50,297 bases of DNA, taken from an uncultured Eudoraea sp. GTDB lineage: Bacteria; Bacteroidota; Bacteroidia; Flavobacteriales; Flavobacteriaceae. Where the stretch lies: positions 9,916-60,212 of the forward strand of contig NZ_CAMYOM010000031.1 in the NCBI RefSeq assembly GCF_947260015.1, read 5' to 3'. Position numbers and translations under genes: made by a program. Below are positions 48,713-50,297 of this stretch, piece by piece; within the stretch, counting starts at the first letter, position 1, and the number at the start of each line of letters is the position of its first letter. Under the pieces are notes generated by a model. The model ran no database searches, had not been told where the DNA came from, and saw only the letters and a program-made list of their open reading frames with translations.

Positions 48713-49966
48713 TTAAATTCCGCCATTTTTTTTCCTTAGTAATTTCACCAATTTCCCTACTGTAAGCCCCTGGACTATTATAGAAAATATTACTACAACA
48801 TAGGTCATAACCAAAAACAATTCCCTGTGCATTTCCTGGGTTAGACCCAGTGCCAGGGCAATAGATATAGCTCCGCGTAATCCTCCCCAGGTCATTATAA
48901 GATTGGTATTGGGAACAAAATCAAGACGGGTTTTAAACACATTTACAGGCATAATCAAAGAGGCATACCTGCAAATTAAGACAATGAGTATAGCCATGAG
49001 TCCGGCCAGCACAAATTCTGGCTCCAGGTCTAAAACCAATAATTCCATTCCTATTAGGACAAAGAGTATGGTGTTTAAAAGAATATCTATCAGCTCCCAA
49101 AACTTGTCCACATAAACTTCTGTAAGTTTAGACATTGCCTCCTGCCTTGCTGTATTTCCACCTACAATCAATCCTGCAACTACCATCGCTAAAGGTGCAG
49201 AAATGTGTAAATATTGGGCAATAACCGTACCTATCATTACAGCTGCTAAGGTTATAATGACTTCAATATCGTAATCGTCTATAGACTTCATCAGCTTAAA
49301 AGTTATCCAGCCCAATAAAGCCCCGAAAAGTAATCCCCCCCCAACCTCGTGAACAAAAAGAGTAAGAACACTAGTAAGAGAAAAGTCTCCTGCGCTTCCA
49401 TTAGCCAGTCCGAAAATCGTCAGAAAAATTACGACCCCAACACCATCATTGAAAAGTGATTCCCCCACAATCTTGATTTCCAGCCTTTTAGGCACATTGG
49501 CTTTTTTTAAAATCCCCAAAACTGCAATAGGATCTGTCGGGGATATTAGGGCCCCAAAAAGAAGGCAATTAATAAATTGTACATCTAATCCTATTCCCTG
49601 TAGCATAAAATACACGGCTATTCCTATGAGAAAAGTAGATACGAGAACGCCAAAAGTAGCAAAAACCAGGATAGGCCATTTAAGTTCTTTTAGCTTTTGC
49701 AAATCGGTATGCAGGGCCCCTGCAAAGAGCAAAAAACTAAGCATAATATCAAGTAAAACAGATCTGAAATCTATATGTGTTATGATGTAGCGCTCGGCGT
49801 TTAATAAGGTATCATCAAAGTAACTCAGCGCAAATATCCCAAGCGTAAATAATATGGTAATAACTGTAAGCCCTATTGTGTTTGGAAGCTTAATGAACCT
49901 TACATTGAGATAACCAAAGGCTGCAGATATAAATACAAGTATACTGGTAATGATAAAGTAATCCAT
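48713..49966 (-). CDS. CPA1-type cation:proton antiporter (NhaP-like)
   Basis: This 417-residue membrane protein has about 12 transmembrane helices and no long cytoplasmic tail. The signature 'FGALISPTDPIAVLGILKKANVPKRLEIKIVGESLFNDGVGVVIF' (in outline) contains the ion-binding 'PTDP' and 'ESLFNDG' of CPA1 Na+/H+ exchangers; 'MTWGGLRGAISIALALGL' near the end is also conserved. It probably exports Na+ in exchange for H+ at the inner membrane, which suits a marine lifestyle. NhaP-type exchange is the best guess; ion choice is not certain. Confidence 0.92.
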   Translation of the reverse strand: MDYFIITSILVFISAAFGYLNVRFIKLPNTIGLTVITILFTLGIFALSYFDDTLLNAERYIITHIDFRSVLLDIMLSFLLFAGALHTDLQKLKELKWPILVFATFGVLVSTFLIGIAVYFMLQGIGLDVQFINCLLFGALISPTDPIAVLGILKKANVPKRLEIKIVGESLFNDGVGVVIFLTIFGLANGSAGDFSLTSVLTLFVHEVGGGLLFGALLGWITFKLMKSIDDYDIEVIITLAAVMIGTVIAQYLHISAPLAMVVAGLIVGGNTARQEAMSKLTEVYVDKFWELIDILLNTILFVLIGMELLVLDLEPEFVLAGLMAILIVLICRYASLIMPVNVFKTRLDFVPNTNLIMTWGGLRGAISIALALGLTQEMHRELFLVMTYVVVIFSIIVQGLTVGKLVKLLRKKNGGI

Positions 49967-50217
49967 AGGACACGAATATATTCAAATTCCCCATAATTTA
50001 TAAATCTGTACCCAATTATTAGCTCGTGATAACCTTAAGATAATTTGAGTGCACAAAGAAAAACTTTAAGTTCTCCTAAAATTTCTCTTCAAGGTTCTCC
50101 AGGTCTTCGCTGTGGATTTGAACAAATATTGAGTGCGACTGATCAAGATCATTCCGGATAGCAGATGTACTGATTACCTTCGCAACTCAAATAATGTTTA
50201 ACCTAAAATCTAATATT

Positions 50218-50297
50218 ATGACACTAGTTAAATTTAAAAAAAGGGCAAGACCTTTTGGAAACCTAATTACTTCTGATTTTTTTGATATGGAGAATTT
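50218..50297 (+). CDS. Hsp20/alpha-crystallin small heat-shock protein, N-terminal fragment
   Basis: The ATG at 50218 opens a frame that runs off the right edge after 26 codons ('MTLVKFKKRARPFGNLIT'...'DFFDME'). The opening 'LVKF' followed by a basic stretch and an 'FF' element matches the usual start of Bacteroidetes Hsp20 proteins. The alpha-crystallin domain would lie beyond the window, so this call rests on the start only. The 250 bases upstream hold no gene I can support. Confidence 0.6.
   Translation, partial: MTLVKFKKRARPFGNLITSDFFDMEN

Noticed and set aside
1-50297. CRISPR arrays, prophage, insertion sequences or defence systems
   Set aside because: I found no regularly spaced short repeats, transposase, integrase, phage structural or recognisable defence genes anywhere in the window.

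Overview
The window looks like an ordinary core-genome stretch of a marine-type Flavobacteriaceae (Bacteroidetes) chromosome. The evidence is the AT-rich composition, the type IX secretion and gliding genes porV and gldJ, the end of a SusD-type lipoprotein, a PafA-type phosphatase, a single-chain glycine decarboxylase, start codons without Shine-Dalgarno sequences, and several TTG/TAnnTTTG-like promoters. I see no phage, insertion sequence, CRISPR array or classical defence island.

Layout. 1-2342: the end of a SusD-like gene and two surface lipoproteins. 2410-5319: rlmB, a rhomboid protease and rarA. 5316-10928 (minus strand): an uncharacterised envelope trio including a DUF5723 protein, a HAD nucleotidase, a degenerate polysaccharide deacetylase and radC. 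10995-15618: a DUF1569 protein, mpl, a cupin, an atypical SDR, a TPR protein and DoxX. 15763-18540 (minus): a DUF4136 lipoprotein, obgE and a fused hpt-adk gene. 18677-22431: purK, purE and an M3 peptidase. 22428-24392: a rhodanese lipoprotein, an ECF sigma factor with a tiny zinc-binding putative anti-sigma, and a frameshifted UbiA-like gene. 24531-30030: gcvP, then a KAS III / methyltransferase / glycosyltransferase trio. 30022-33320: pafA and an Mla-type ABC pair. 33328-38322 (minus): DUF389, manC, SprT-like, SDR and an M28 peptidase. 38416-43043 (minus): pdhC, pdhA, cdd and porV. 43496-46509: gldJ and murF. 46510-47733 is gene-poor: two possible small genes converging on a terminator, a repeat patch, and tRNA-Val(GAC) on the minus strand. 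47944-50297: xth, a Na+/H+ antiporter and the start of an Hsp20 gene.

How the genes relate. Purine metabolism is represented by hpt-adk and purK-purE, peptidoglycan by mpl (recycling) and murF (synthesis), pyruvate oxidation by pdhA-pdhC, and the cell surface and T9SS by porV, gldJ and the lipoproteins. The sigma factor and its small zinc-binding partner form a two-gene unit.

Most worth a second look: (i) duplicated 3' ends of the tRNA-Val gene embedded in a GC-rich repeat patch at 47254-47674; (ii) two unlisted small genes, including a 38-residue protein with no acidic residues followed at once by its own terminator; (iii) absence of the sortase gene porU from between porV and gldJ; (iv) the hpt-adk fusion; (v) a polysaccharide deacetylase homologue that appears to have lost its metal ligands; (vi) a one-base frameshift in a prenyltransferase-like gene. 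Function calls rest on motif recognition and family memory; no database search was possible.
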